From NCBI GenBank assembly GCA_027625915.1, contig JANTQA010000032.1:6882001-6946000 (forward strand): 64,000 nt of DNA, read 5' to 3'. The DNA is from Anaeramoeba flamelloides. Taxonomy: Eukaryota; Metamonada; Anaeramoebidae. How positions within the stretch are numbered: the stretch's first letter is position 1; each line of letters starts with the position of its first letter. A program made the translations under genes and the position numbers. Below are positions 12,271 through 24,539 of the stretch, in pieces. The notes beneath the pieces are model-generated. The model saw nothing but the letters and a program-made list of their open reading frames with translations. It was not told the origin of the DNA and did no database searches.

Positions 12271-12980
12271 ATGACTAGTTTTTACTATTAGATTTTGACT
12301 GATATTTGAATAAGATCGACTAAAATAGCAAAATTTAATTTTTTTATAGTTTTTTTTTGATTCAAAAAAAAAATAATTTAATCAATTTAGAAAGATTTGA
12401 TATTCAAAAAAAAAAAAAATTGTGTAAAAAAAAAATTAATTTACTATAAATTTTGGAAGTTCTTAAAAAAAAAATTAAAAAAACTCATTTTTTTAAAGTT
12501 TTAAAAACCCAAAATTTTTTGTTCCAAAAAAAAATCTACAATTTAAATTTAATTGAAATTTTGAATTAAAAAAGTACTTCAATAACACCCAAATAATATT
12601 TTTTCTTGGATAACTTGTGTTAAATCTATAAAAAAAATCCCAAAAAAAATTCAGACCAAAAAAATTAATTTCGATCAATTTCAATTTTTTTGAAAGTTTT
12701 GAAAAACACTCTATGTTAATTAAAAAGAGTAAAATTTGTTTTTTTTCATAACTTAGAAAATCTCACTACCAATCTAATACCAATTATATACTGTTTCTAG
12801 ATTTTTTTCAACTTCATTTTTTTCTTTTTATTACCATTCTCTATATTCGAACATCATCCTTTTGGTTTACTATTTATTTTAAAAAATTGACTTAGACAAC
12901 CTATCCAAAACTCAACACCCAACTAAAATAAAACAACAAAATGATAAAATTTTTAAAAAACTTTTCTTTTTTTTTTTTAG

Positions 12981-13069
12981 TATTCATAATAGAAAAAATG
13001 TGGGTGATGATCAAGAAGTGATGAAACATATTACTTCAGGGACTTGGTTGACTTTACTTGATTGCAAAA
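12981..13069 (+). CDS. isolated exon-like segment
   Basis: Follows a polypyrimidine-AG acceptor (TTTTTTTTTAG, AG at 12979-12980) and ends at a GTAAAA donor (13070). The one open frame reads KNVGDDQEVMKHITSG then TWLTLLDCK, much less biased than neighbouring spacer. It may be an internal exon of a gene whose other exons I could not identify, or a remnant. No family is assigned. Confidence 0.3.
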
Positions 13070-13249
13070 GTAAAAAAAAAAACGTATTTTTTTTCTTTTT
13101 AAAAATATTTTTTTTAACAAATAAAAAAAAATTTTTTTTTTATACTTTTATAACAATAAAATGCGTTTTTAGCCTATAGCTAACAAAGCGTGTTCAGTTG
13201 ATAATATATATATATATATATATATAAATCAATAAAAAAACTAACAAAA

Positions 13250-13710
13250 GAAAAAAAAGTTTTTTTTCTAACATTAAGGAAAGTCTATGGTCCTAATGTT
13301 AAAATGGTGTTAAAATGTAGTTGTAAGTACCTTTGACACTGATTGATGAATTTTTGTTCCACATTTTAACAAAGCGGATCAAAAAAATATTTTTTTGTTT
13401 TTTTTTTAAAACAAATATAATTAAGTTTTGTCGAATAAACTACAAAAATTAAGTTGAATTGAGGAGTTAAAGTCCACAATTCAGAAAACTTAAAACATTT
13501 TTGTTTCAATTTACAAATTAACTGAACAAAATGTTCCAATTATTGCTTTTGGGATGTTTAAAAAATCACAAAAAAACCCAAAGTGTTTTTTTTTAACATA
13601 AGGAAAAGTCTATGGCCCTAATGTTAAAAATGGTGTTACAGTGTGCCTGTAAGTGCATTTAACACCAATTGATGAATTTATGTTCCAAATTTTGACAATG
13701 CGGATCAAAA
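13250..13710 (+). repeat. direct repeat pair of about 140 bp
   Basis: Bases 13254-13390 and 13578-13712 match closely: AGGAAAGTCTATGG, CCTAATGTTAAAA, TGGTGTTA, AATTGATGAATTT, GCGGATCAAAAAAATATT. The spacer between them has a segment (ACAAAATGTTCCAATT...TTTGGGATGTTT, 13528-13562) that recurs at 14362-14392, so a mosaic of repeat modules is present. Confidence 0.7.
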
Positions 13711-13747
13711 AAATATTTATTAAGTTTGGTACTTTCTACTAAACTAT

Positions 13748-14265
13748 ATTCCAAAAAAAATGACACAGTTTAAACAGTGGAAAGAACATCAATACTGAAC
13801 TTTAAATTCAATTTAGAAAGAATTTTGATTTTACAAACAATTACATTTTTTTGTCTTTTTTGTTTTTTTTTCATTTCCATTTTTGTAGTTAGGTAATCTG
13901 TTTCGTTAGATCTGAAAATTTTTTTTCGATGGTTGATAGAAAGATAATGTTGTGCTTGTAAAATAGGAAAAATCACATACTATTGGTAGATGGTATCTTA
14001 TCATTTGATCGATCAACAATTGTTGGTGAAATTTCAACAAATTTGCCAATACATTTTTTTTTCGGCTTGTTTCATTATTTTGGACACGCCTAATTTTTTT
14101 TATCATTTTCTATATTTTTTTCTTTTATTTGTATTAAAATGATTACTTATAAAAACACTAATACTCAGTAACTTAAATGTGGTTTTATATTAGGTTTGTA
14201 AAAATATAATAAATTGGGTTTTATTTTTCCTATTTTTGATTTGTGTGTATCCAAATTTTTGGAAT
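13748..14265 (-). mobile_element. 520-bp non-autonomous element C, copy 1
   Basis: Reverse-oriented copy of the family seen at 14491, 39146 and 60347. Ends are TTCCAAAAA...GACACAG at 13750 and its complement GTATCCAAATTTTTGGAAT at 14265. These inverted ends and constant length suggest a TIR DNA transposon derivative. No transposase motif was found. A short open frame at 13906-14106 (minus) is not conserved intact in the other copies. Confidence 0.65.
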
Positions 14266-14490
14266 GGGGTTTATCAAACTTTAAGTTGGATTGAAGAGTT
14301 TAATTTCTCAATTCAAACAAATTTGAACGAAAAGTTTCCAATCTGTCAAAAAAGGAACTAAAATGTTCCAATTTTAATTTTGGGATGTTTAAAAACACAA
14401 CCCCAATGAAAAGGATTTCGAATTTCATATATCTATCTATTCTATTTATCTCTTTACCTCTATATTCCCCTATCCCTCAATCTCAACCCC

Positions 14491-15003
14491 ATTCCAAAAA
14501 TTTGGATACACACAAATCAAAAATAGGAAAAATAAAACCCAATTTATTATATTTTTACAAACCTAATATAAAACCACATTTAAGTTACTGAGTATTAGTG
14601 TTTTTATAAGTAATCATTTTAATCCAAATAAAAAGAAAAAAATATAAAATGATAAAAAAAATTAGCGTGTCCAAAATTATCAAATAAGTGGAAGAAAAAA
14701 TGTATTGAAAAATGTGTTGTAATTTCACCAACAATTATTGATCGATCAAATGATAAGATACCATCTACCAATAGTATGTGATTTTTCAATTATACAAACT
14801 CAACATTAACCTTCTATCAACCATCTAAAAAAAAATTTCTGATCTAACGAAATAGATTACGTAACTTAAGAAAAGGAAATAAATACAAAATAAAAAAGAA
14901 AAAGAATGAAATAGTTTGAAAAATCAAAATTATTTCTAAATTGAATTTAGAGTGGATTATTGCTATTCGCCAAACCGTTTAAACGGTGTCCAAAATTTTG
15001 GAA
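14491..15003 (+). mobile_element. 520-bp non-autonomous element C, copy 2
   Basis: Plus-oriented copy, head-to-head with copy 1 across a 225-bp spacer, so 13.75-15.0 kb can fold into a long hairpin. It starts ATTCCAAAAATTTGGATACAC and ends GGTGTCCAAAATTTTGGAA. It shares the internal block TGATCGATCAAATGATAAGATA with all copies. Confidence 0.7.
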
Positions 15004-15689
15004 ATTAGTTTATATATCTCTCTATCTATCTAAAATATTTTTCAGTCAAAGGGGCCCAGTTGTAATAGGCGAAATACATATGTTTAAAGGGTTTGCATAG
15101 ATATTAAAAGAAAAAAAATATTTTTTTGGAAATTTGTAATCAAAATTTAAATCATTTTTTCACATTTTTGCACATTTTTACACATTTTTTAACACGTAAT
15201 TCAGTTGCAAAAAAATTTTATTGCAAGATCAATAGTCACTTGGTAAAAACATGATATTTTAAGGTTATTGAAATATTTGAAAATTATTTTAGAGAAATCA
15301 TATTGATTTCTATTGGAATTTTATTCAATCTTTGATCATGATATTTGATTAATAAATGTGAAAATTTTTCACTTCATTTTCATTTCCTTTTTCAAATAGA
15401 GACCACAAATACCAACAAACTTCATTTGGGGACTTGATTTCTAAATGAAAAGTATGGAAAATGAAGTGAAAATTGTTTCCTATTTATTATTTAAATACCA
15501 TTAGAAGATGAAAACGAACACTCTTGTTTTTCTCAATGTTCCCTAAGAATTTGAGTTTTTCAATTTTTAAGAAAATCTAATATTAATTAAGTTTCTTTTA
15601 GACGGGTATTAACAATTCTTTGAAGTGTATTATTCTGCTAATTTCTTATTTGTTATTTAAAGGTCAATTATATATATATATATATATAT

Positions 15690-16230
15690 ACATATATAAA
15701 CCCCAATTCAAAGTTTTTAACACAAAAAAATTCGATTTGTGAAAAAAAACTTATTTAATCAATTCAAGAAGATTTACCAAATTAGAACCATTCACTAATT
15801 GAAATGTTAACACTTTTTTATAAATTACAATACTCACAAAACAATAAATAAATAATTATCAATACAAATAAATCATGGGTGTGCTAAAAATTCTGGAGAG
15901 AGCAAAACAAAAAAATACATTAGTAAATTTGTTGGAATTCTATTAGGAATATTGATCGATCAAAGATTAGATACTACCAACTAATTTTATTTGAGTTCTT
16001 CTATTTGGAACAACTCAACTTTACCATAATATCAATGGTTGAAAAAAATTTTGATACAACGAAACAAATTACTTAATTAAAACAATGAAATGAAAACAAA
16101 AAACTAAAAGATGAAAAAATGATTTTCATATTTTACAAAAATCAAAATTATCTCCAATTTCAATGAAATTGTATTATTGTGATTTTTTGGAACGTTTTAG
16201 CTGGGTGGAAAATTTTGAATTTTAGTTTAT
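15690..16230 (+). mobile_element. 520-bp element C, strongly diverged copy 3
   Basis: Keeps the order of family blocks (TTGATCGATCAAAGATTAGATA near 15953, ATCAATGGTTGAAAAAAATTT near 16031, ACAACGAAACAAATTACTTAA near 16057) but the ends are eroded. It lies between inverted CAGTCAAAGGGG (15043) and CCCCTTTGACTG (16274) segments, which may mark an older flanking element. Confidence 0.45.
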
Positions 16231-16297
16231 ATATATATATATATATTAATTGATAAGTGAAAAAAGTGTTGTCCCCTTTGACTGAAAAAATGTTTAT

Positions 16298-16328
<31 letters not shown>

Positions 16329-16390
16329 ACTATCTCTTTATCTCTTTATCTATTTATCCCTCTACTCCTCTATCTATATATCTATCTATA
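16298..16390. repeat. TCTA microsatellite
   Basis: Imperfect TCTA/TCTT tetranucleotide run. Related TCTATC runs occur at 14430-14470 and 15020-15032 beside the element C copies. Confidence 0.8.
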
Positions 16391-18274
16391 TATGTTACTT
16401 TGAAAATAATGAGTAAAAAACATGGATTATGAATTGAAAGAGAATCATCATTGATCCAAATGAATCACCAAAATCAGAAAATTTTTCGGTTCATTATTAC
16501 AAGATCTTAACTATACACTCAAAACCAAAAAAATAACATCAAACCATTGAAATTTAGACTTATGGATGAACAAGTTTTATGAACAAACAAAAATTTTAAT
16601 TGGATCTAACTGTACACTTGATTTTTTTTTTGATTATTTTAAACAATTCTAATTCTTTAAACAATTTTCATTTCTTTTAATTTCTTTAATTAATTTCTTA
16701 TATATATATATATATCTATACTTTTTTGTAACATTAATTTTTATTTTCTGATAAATCATTTTAGTGATTTTCTGTATTTAAAATCAAATAAATATTTTTT
16801 CATTTTAATTGAATTCTTTTTTTTTTTGAAAGGATATATCATTATAATTAAGAGGTAATGATAATAAATGGTTAAAATCGGGTTCAGAAGAAATAGAGTT
16901 TAAAACTTTTTTATGGAGTTCAAAAAAAATGAGGAAAATGAAAAAAATAGAGGTAACGGCTGCCCAAAAAAAGTACACTTTTTTCGACTATTTTTCCAGC
17001 GATTAAGGGCACGATAAAAAAATCATTTTTTTTATTTTTGACCTTTTAAAAAATCTTCATTATACTTGTATATTGTTTTCGCGCCGCGCACCATAGTAAA
17101 TCTCCTAAGAAAAAAAAAATCACCTGAATAAAAATTTCAAAAATGTTGTAAAAAGTCAATTTTCCTTTAAAAATTGGATTTTTTAAAAAATGAAATTTTT
17201 GATTTTTGGGGTCAAAAATATCAATTTTGTTTACTTACTCAAAAAAACCTAAAAAATAATTTTTCATTTGATTTTTAAGAAAGTATGGGTTCCTGTATAT
17301 GTATCAAAAAAATCGATTTTTTTCAAAAAAAATGAATTTTTGTAAAAACAAATAAATAAAAATTTTTTTTTTTGTATTTTAATTTCGATTGATTGACATA
17401 AAATGTCTTTAAAAAAACTCAAAAATATCGGTTCTATTTTGGAAAAAAAGATTAACAAAGTATTTAAAAAAAAAATAAAAAAATCCCAAAAAAATAAAAT
17501 TTTTTTTTTTTTTTTTTCATTGTAAAAGTCCCTATAAAAAAATGCCTAAAAATCAACTCTTTTTCGATTTTGGGCAATATTTTTAAAAATACTTTTCGGA
17601 TTGAATATGTAAAATATACAAAAAATTCTACACAAAAAATAATTAGTATGTGAATAGAAACCATTTTTGAAAATTTTCAAAAATGTTTCCACTTGTTTAC
17701 CAAAACAAAATTTAAATCATTTATTATAAACCAAATTTCATAATAAAAGACCAGATTTTTTATTTTATTTTTATTTTAATTTTTTTTTTATTTTGTAACA
17801 AAAAACAAATATTTCTAGTATATAAAACTGAATTCTAAAATAATAATTTTTTTATTATAATAGATAACTTCAATTAATAAAAATATTTATTTTCAAAATT
17901 TGATTTTTAACAGGAAAATGATTTTAAAATATAGTTTATACATATATATTCTTTAGTACCCAAGACCAATCAACGATCAAATATGATTTTTAATTCACTT
18001 TTAAATCATTATAAATATATAAAAACACAAGATTTCAAAAATTAAAAAAAAAAATAAAACCAAAAATTAATAAAAAGTGAGTCATAATTTTTGAAATGAG
18101 CCTTATAGATTTTTTATTCTAAAACTTCCACGGAGAAAAAAGTTAAAAAGAAGATTTTTTGCTAATGATTTTCATTATAAAAAACATTAAAAAGTCTCAA
18201 TTTTCTTAGTGATTATTTGTCTTTTTGAAGATCTTTTTTTTTTTCCACCTAATCCTTTGCAAAAAAAAAAATAT

Positions 18275-18329
<55 letters not shown>

Positions 18330-18469
18330 AAGAAAAATATTTCAAACAATAGAAAAACAAAAATTTTAAAAAGTATACAAAAATTTAAAGAAATTAGAAA
18401 AAATAATTCTTATACAATAATTAAAAATATTTTTTTGATAAGATTATGAGGATAAATCCTCAAAAAAAC
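16391..18469. other. intergenic, low-complexity, no gene recognised
   Basis: Long AT-rich spacer with an A tract of more than 40 bases at about 18278-18327 and a short GC-rich island near 17081-17092 (CGCGCCGCGC). The open frames at 17264-17664 (minus) and 18225 (plus) are homopolymer artefacts. I see no exon. Confidence 0.5.
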
Positions 18470-18840
18470 TTCATTTAACATTATAAAGTGAGTTAAAATT
18501 TATAAAAAATTGTTTATACACTGTTTAAATGACAATCAATTCAATATCATAAACCATTGAGAATGCTTTCCGCTGTTATATTTTTATTTTTGAAAAAAGT
18601 TTTTTCTATTTTATTAATTAATCATAGTTTATGTATCTTATTTATTATTGATAATCTTTCTATTGATTTTTACCCCCCCCCCCTTGCCAAAACGTATATA
18701 TTTTTAATTTGGCCATGTAAACGACATTATACTTTTGTTTTTTAATATTTTTGTGATTTTTCTTCTTCTCTTTTTTATTTAGAGATTGTTCTTTGATTAC
18801 ACATTCCTCCCAATAAATAAATAAATAAAGTATTTTCAAT
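18470..18840 (+). repeat. dispersed repeat E, copy 1
   Basis: Direct copy of 56440-56800. Shared blocks include TTATTGNTAATCTTTCTAT (18648), TTTTTAATTTGGNCATGTAAA (18701), TTCTTCTCTTTTTTATTTAG (18762) and AATAAATAAATAAA (18813). It carries a C10 tract at 18672. The 56-kb copy has an extra hairpin element inserted. Confidence 0.65.
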
Positions 18841-20085
18841 TTTCTCTTAATGTTTCTACTTCTTATTACATCCCTTATAAATTTAATATATAAGATTATA
18901 CTAAAAAGATCAAATATATTTTCAATTTATCTTGGTACTTGAACAAATACTAAAAAATTTGCACTACGAATGAAAAAATCACAATTTTAATAAAAAATAT
19001 GAAACATTCAGATATATTTTTAATATATCTAAATTAGTATGTGGTTGTTATCTTTTATGTTTTTTTTTACTGGAGTTTTCTATACCAGCATAATATTATC
19101 ACACCAATACACAATATGCTCTTTTATAGAAATTACCACATGTACTACATTTTTAACATACCCACCAAAAGCTGATCCAAATACACGACAAGCTTTTATA
19201 ATAATAAAAAAAATATACACATAACCCCTTTTCTTCTTTAATACTATCTACCAAATTTAAATCATATGGTTGATTGGTTTCCTTCTTCTCTATTTTTTAT
19301 TTATGAAAAAAAAAAAAAAAAAAACAAAAAAAAAAATAAAATTCTTGTTGTAATATAAAAACAAGAAACCAGAAATAGGTGAATAGAAAAAAGTCAACCC
19401 ACAAAAAAAAAAAATTAAAACGATAGTTTTTAAATATATTCTATAAAAAAGGGTATAAAAAAACAGGTGAACAGATCTACACACTTTAGAATGATATTTT
19501 TTGGAAAACATAATTGAACTTCCTCTTCAACCATTTTCATTTCAACAAAAAAATGAAATAAAATTCCATTGATCGAATGACAATTTTTTTTTCAAAAAAT
19601 GAAAAGTGGAAATTTTTTTTTTTACTTTTTCCATATTTGGTCCTAATCCTTCAAAAGAAAGTTAAAGAGACAATATAAACATTGGAAATTGTATACCCAA
19701 CATGTTTAATCATCGTTAAATTTAAACTAAAATTGAACAGGATTTTTTATAACTTTTATTTTAATTATCGCCAATTTGAAGATAATCGAGAGTCTCAGAA
19801 ATTATGAAGAATATCACTAGAAAACAAAAAAAAATTATGATGATACATAAATCGCAAAATGATAATTTAATCTCTATTTTTTCAATTTATCACCACAAAT
19901 CTAATATTGATGATAATCCCTATTATCCTCAAAAATATAAAATAAAATAAAAATTTTTTTAATCAAAAATTTATTATTTTTTATTGTTTTAAAATAATTT
20001 TTTTACAAAATTTGTCGTTTAAATAATACTTTATGATATTAATTTTTTATTTTCAAAAAAAGAAAAGGAATAAAAAAAAACCAAT
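18841..20085. other. intergenic, 3' flank of alpha-mannosidase
   Basis: AT-rich spacer. An ATG frame at 19039-19224 (61 codons) has a hydrophobic N-terminus and somewhat varied composition, but no supporting structure was found, so it is not annotated as a gene. Confidence 0.4.
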
Positions 20086-22242
20086 TTAATTAATTGGCTG
20101 GTAAACCCTTCTATTCCGCCGCCCTTTCAATATAATTACATCCATTACGATGAATAATAAAATGAACGCAATACATAGAAACAATAAGAAAATTGGCGAT
20201 AAAGTGTTATTATTATTGTGATTACTTGAATGTTTTGGTGTTGGCGGCAATGTGAATTCTATTTGGAAAGTTCTAATTTGCCCCGGCAAAATTATTACAT
20301 CGTATTTCATAAATGTATAATTGTCCCAACTACTTACAAGCGAACCATTATAACCGTTTGATTGGTTATCATGGTCTTGATAAAGATTGTAGTTATAACT
20401 AGTGTTTGTAATTATTTGGGAGAATTGTTTTGGTTTCCATTTCCAATTTTTTTTAATACATTTCTCAATATTTTTCAAACCAGACAATGAAGTCTCATTT
20501 GCATTATAAATACTCAAGGCATTTTTAAAATAATCACTAAGCACAATGTGGATAACATCGTTGTCACTTGAACCGTTTGGCGACAAAACGTTCATAATTC
20601 TGAACCAGAATTTTTGTGATTTATCACTAATTAATTTTAAAGTGGCTAAATGCACCTGCTTTGGAAAACTTTTTTTTAAAGCAGAATAATAAGGTGTCCC
20701 AATATTTTGCGGATTTAAACTACCAGCATTCTTTTCTTTCTTCAAATTGCCGCCACAACCACCACCATCATTATAGCCACGACCACTGCACTCGCCACAA
20801 ATACCATTATCTGCCGCTGTAGCAAAAAAAATTGAGGGTGGCCTATTAAATAAAATTGAATTTATTGGCCTTTCCAAATCATCATTATTATCAAAAAATA
20901 ACCAAAATTTTTGAATAGTCCTGGTAGTGTCATTCATCCATTTAATATTATTTTTTGTAAAATTATCAGATCTACCAACCATTATTTCTATACTGCCATT
21001 TTCCATTGATGACACACCATGGGAAAATGGGAAAAAAACTTCAAATTGAGAACCATTGATCAAATCTTTAATAAAAGCAACCGTTACTGCGGGGTTATAC
21101 GCCTCACCAAGAACTTCTGACCCGTTTCTTTTCTTCTTTCGGAATAACTGGTACCCATTTGCGTCCGAATAAATATAACCACCAGTATTTAATAAAGTAT
21201 CAAATCTCATAATAATTTCTGTATTGAAAGGAATTGGCCCAACAGCCAATTCAACTTCAAGATATTTTTCATTTGCAAACAATCGAAGCGTTTGATTTAA
21301 AAACGGGGCAATGGTTGATTTAATTTCTTGTATTGCTTTGCTCTTAAGAGAAGAATAAGAAAAAATGTTTGTTTGGTTTTCTAAAGATATTGCTGGCTTG
21401 GAAGTGTTAAAAGACCAAGGGTTATCATCACCCGAAGGGATATAATATAAAAAATCTTGATTTGAATTTAGAATTATATTTTTTTCTTTATTTTCAATTT
21501 TTGTTATTTTGCCATTAGTGCCATTATAATAAATTTTTAAATATTGATTTTCAAAAAAATTTACATTATTATTTTTTTTATCAATTTTATCTTTTTTATC
21601 AATTTTAGATTTTTTATCAATTTTATATTTTTTGTTCATTTGATCTTTTTTATCAATTTGATCTTGTTTGTTAATTTGATCTTTTTTGTTCATTTGATCT
21701 TTTTTGTCATTATGATTATTCAATTTAATAATTGTCTTTTTTTGAGTTTTGCTTATGTTAGTTAACATTTCAAAATAATATGTTTGGTAGCCCAATGGCG
21801 GGATTTTAGTCAAAAAAAAGAATTTTTGATTAATGATTCCAAAATGATTATTATTTAACAAGGTTTTATTATTATAATAAGATATTTGAAACAAACTATT
21901 GTCAGTATTAAACGGAGCTAAATCAATAGAAATCCATTTTTCTCTTCTCCAAGCAAGGTTATTAAAAATAAGAATAACACCCCTTTGTTTATTGATTACA
22001 TTGCTCACAAAATATGTTTCATTTATTGAAAAATCAAGATCTGTTTTTAATAAATTTTTAATAAAGGTTGAAGAAATATCTCCAATTTGAGAATTTGCAA
22101 AATTTAATTTATTTAAACAATCATTAATATTAATCGGCGGACTAGTTCCAGTTATCGAATCATGATGTTGGATTGATGCTAGAATTCTTCTTATATTAAG
22201 AATTTTTTTAAATTGTGCCTCGTGTTGTTGTTGTTGTTTTCG

Positions 22243-22277
<35 letters not shown>

Positions 22278-23658
22278 GATTTACATTAATACTTGAAAAT
22301 GTATATAATAATTCAATAGTTCTTAATAAATTGGAAGTAGATCGTGCCAATTGCTTTAATTTGGGCCATGATGTGAAATAGCCCGTGTACCAGTGAGTAT
22401 GGTATTTGTCATATGGGAAAAAATCTAAATTTGGTTTTGAGACTGGATAAGAACAATTTTCGTTTAAGACTTGGTCAAAGGCCTCTGATAATGTTGAATA
22501 TTTTAATTTCATTCTGTATTTTTTTGGATTTGTGTTAATATAATTGATTAATTTGTCCATATTATTAAATTGGACATCTGCGTCCTGGAAAGTGAAGTCG
22601 TCCCCAAAAGGTTGGACTAAAATATTCCCACAAAACAAATCAGCTCTTTTTTTTAATACTTTGGTCAAATTTGTTGACAACCCTTCAATATTATCATTTG
22701 TAACGATTGGGTTGCCCTTTAGACTATCTTCCCAATTGCAGTGTGGTGGTGCAGAATAATGGTGATCTAAAATATGAGTGAAAATCCATGGGTTGTGTGC
22801 ATAAGCATTATTTGCTGTGTGCTTGGGTGACTTTTGAGAAAGATTAAAAGACTCGCCTTGCCAAATAAATTCCAATTCCTTACTAAGGGATAATTTCTCT
22901 TTTAATCGATAGGGAATTCTATTAATAACAAAAGCATCAAAACAACAATCGCTTAAGAGCGTGGGGTAATATGAACTTGCTCCAAAGGGATCAATATGCC
23001 ATCCAATTGACGGTAAATATTCTTTCTCAATTTTGTCACCGTTTTTATTCGAGCTTTCTTCTTCTTTTTCTTTGTCCTTTTCCTTTTCCTTTTCTTGAAT
23101 TAAGCCAAAAGTCAAGACATTTTCTTTGATCCAAGTATGGCCTTCAGTTAATTGATCAATCTCATCCATGAAATGCACAATGCCCTCGTCGGACATGACA
23201 ATACCACCCAAGACCAATTCAATTTGCTTATTTTTTACCAACCTTTGGAATTCAATTCTTTGCTTTAAAGTGCTGTTGTTCCACCAATCTTGGAGGAAAT
23301 AAACTTCCACCCAAATGAACCTTTTGTTCACATCTTTCGAGAGAAGTTCAACAATATTGTTTAAGATCCTTGAAACATTTTTGTGGTAATACTGCTCAGC
23401 AGTTTCGAGCCAGCCTACATCACAGTGAGAATGTGGAATTAAATGAATTTCATAGTCATACTCAGACTTAGGTACACCGTTTGTTTTTGTTAAGCAGAAT
23501 GCTGTTTGTTTATTTAGATATCATAGAGAAAAATTGTTTTCTTTAGTGTGACACATTAATTGAAAGAAATAAAAAACAAAAGATTATTCACTTTGTTGGG
23601 TCAACAACAAAAACACTAAGAGTAAAATTATTGGAATTTTGAAACTTGATCCTCCCAT
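20086..23658 (-). CDS. lysosomal-type alpha-mannosidase (GH38), membrane anchored
   Basis: Class II alpha-mannosidase that trims alpha-mannose from glycans in a lysosome/digestive compartment. Two exons: 23658-23592 (ATG; MGGSSFKIPIILLLVFLLL is a signal peptide) and 23501-20086 (TAA), joined in phase (A|CA) across a 90-bp intron with donor GTGAAT and acceptor AAACAG. The product is 1160 residues. Zinc and catalytic residues are present: HLIPHSHCDVGW (42-53, His48 and Asp50), nucleophile Asp193 in WHIDPFGASS, and HH in IQHHDSITGTS (468-469). Family members usually have HDDVGW and DPFGHS; here the first D is Cys and the H is Ala. Low-complexity inserts are a poly-Gln run (431-449) and KKDQINKQDQIDKK-type repeats. 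Unlike soluble lysosomal enzymes it ends in a hydrophobic segment (about 1124-1147) and a short basic tail with YQPI. Starting at 23331 would remove the zinc site and is wrong. Confidence 0.92.
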
Positions 23659-24539
23659 CGCATTTAAAAAAACAATTTTTGGTAAAATGAAGAAAAATTA
23701 GAAAAATGATTATTTTTTATTGTTCCAAGATATAATATACTCTTCTTCATTCTATCTATAGGCACACATCATTGTTTTTATGGTGATTTGCTTTGGGTAT
23801 TCCCATTTATTCATGATTATTATCATCTGTACACTTTTTACCCAACACTATAATTAATACAAAATGGCACAACAAAAAAAAATTTTCATTAAGGCACAAT
23901 AATTTTTTTTTTTTCGATTAGGGGTTAAAAAAAAAAAAAAATATTCTTTGTTAAGCTACCCAATCTTTTTGTGTATGTTATCTTTTTTTTTGTTACATGT
24001 TTTTTTGATTATTTTATGCCTTAGTTGTTATCTTATAGTTTATGCTAGAAAAGACTGAAAGCTAAATACAAATTGAATCTAATGAAAGAGCAAATAGTTT
24101 TCACAGCAATAAGAATAAAAAAGATCTGAATCCAAGTATTTTTTTTCATGAAATCTTTAAATACCAGGCCAGTAATGTGAAAAATCATTTTTTAAATTGA
24201 ATAATAAGGTATTGCCAAAAAAATGAGGCATTTTTTTTATATTTCATAAAAAAAGAATCTTTAGGGTGAAAGTATTCATTTATTGACGATACAAAATTAA
24301 GTTTAACATTAATACTAATTGAAAAAATGGACAAGGTATTTATTTCAAAATATGTTGGATGAAATATTTCTAAAAATTTCAAAAAAAAAATTGCACTTTT
24401 TTAGGTGAAAACAATATACGACCAATTTCAATAAAAAACTGAAAATATGGAAAGGGTACAAATGATTTTTTAAACAATAAAATGCATTTATATGTTTTTA
24501 ATATATTCCAAAATTTTATTGTGATTAAACAAGTTATGA
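23659..24539. other. 5' flank of alpha-mannosidase, no gene recognised
   Basis: AT-rich. The minus-strand open frames at 24185-24579 are Phe/Lys/Ile-rich spacer frames. No promoter motif could be assigned. Confidence 0.45.

Noticed and set aside
18225..18449. Open frame with a long poly-Lys stretch
   Set aside because: Produced by an A tract of more than 40 bases; flanking codons show no coding character.
19039..19224. 61-codon ATG frame with hydrophobic start
   Set aside because: No second exon, homology or repeat partner; size is expected by chance in sequence with this composition.
23317..23331. Alpha-mannosidase start at 23331
   Set aside because: The codon there is GTG and this start would delete the signal peptide and the HSHCD zinc motif, both present upstream in phase.
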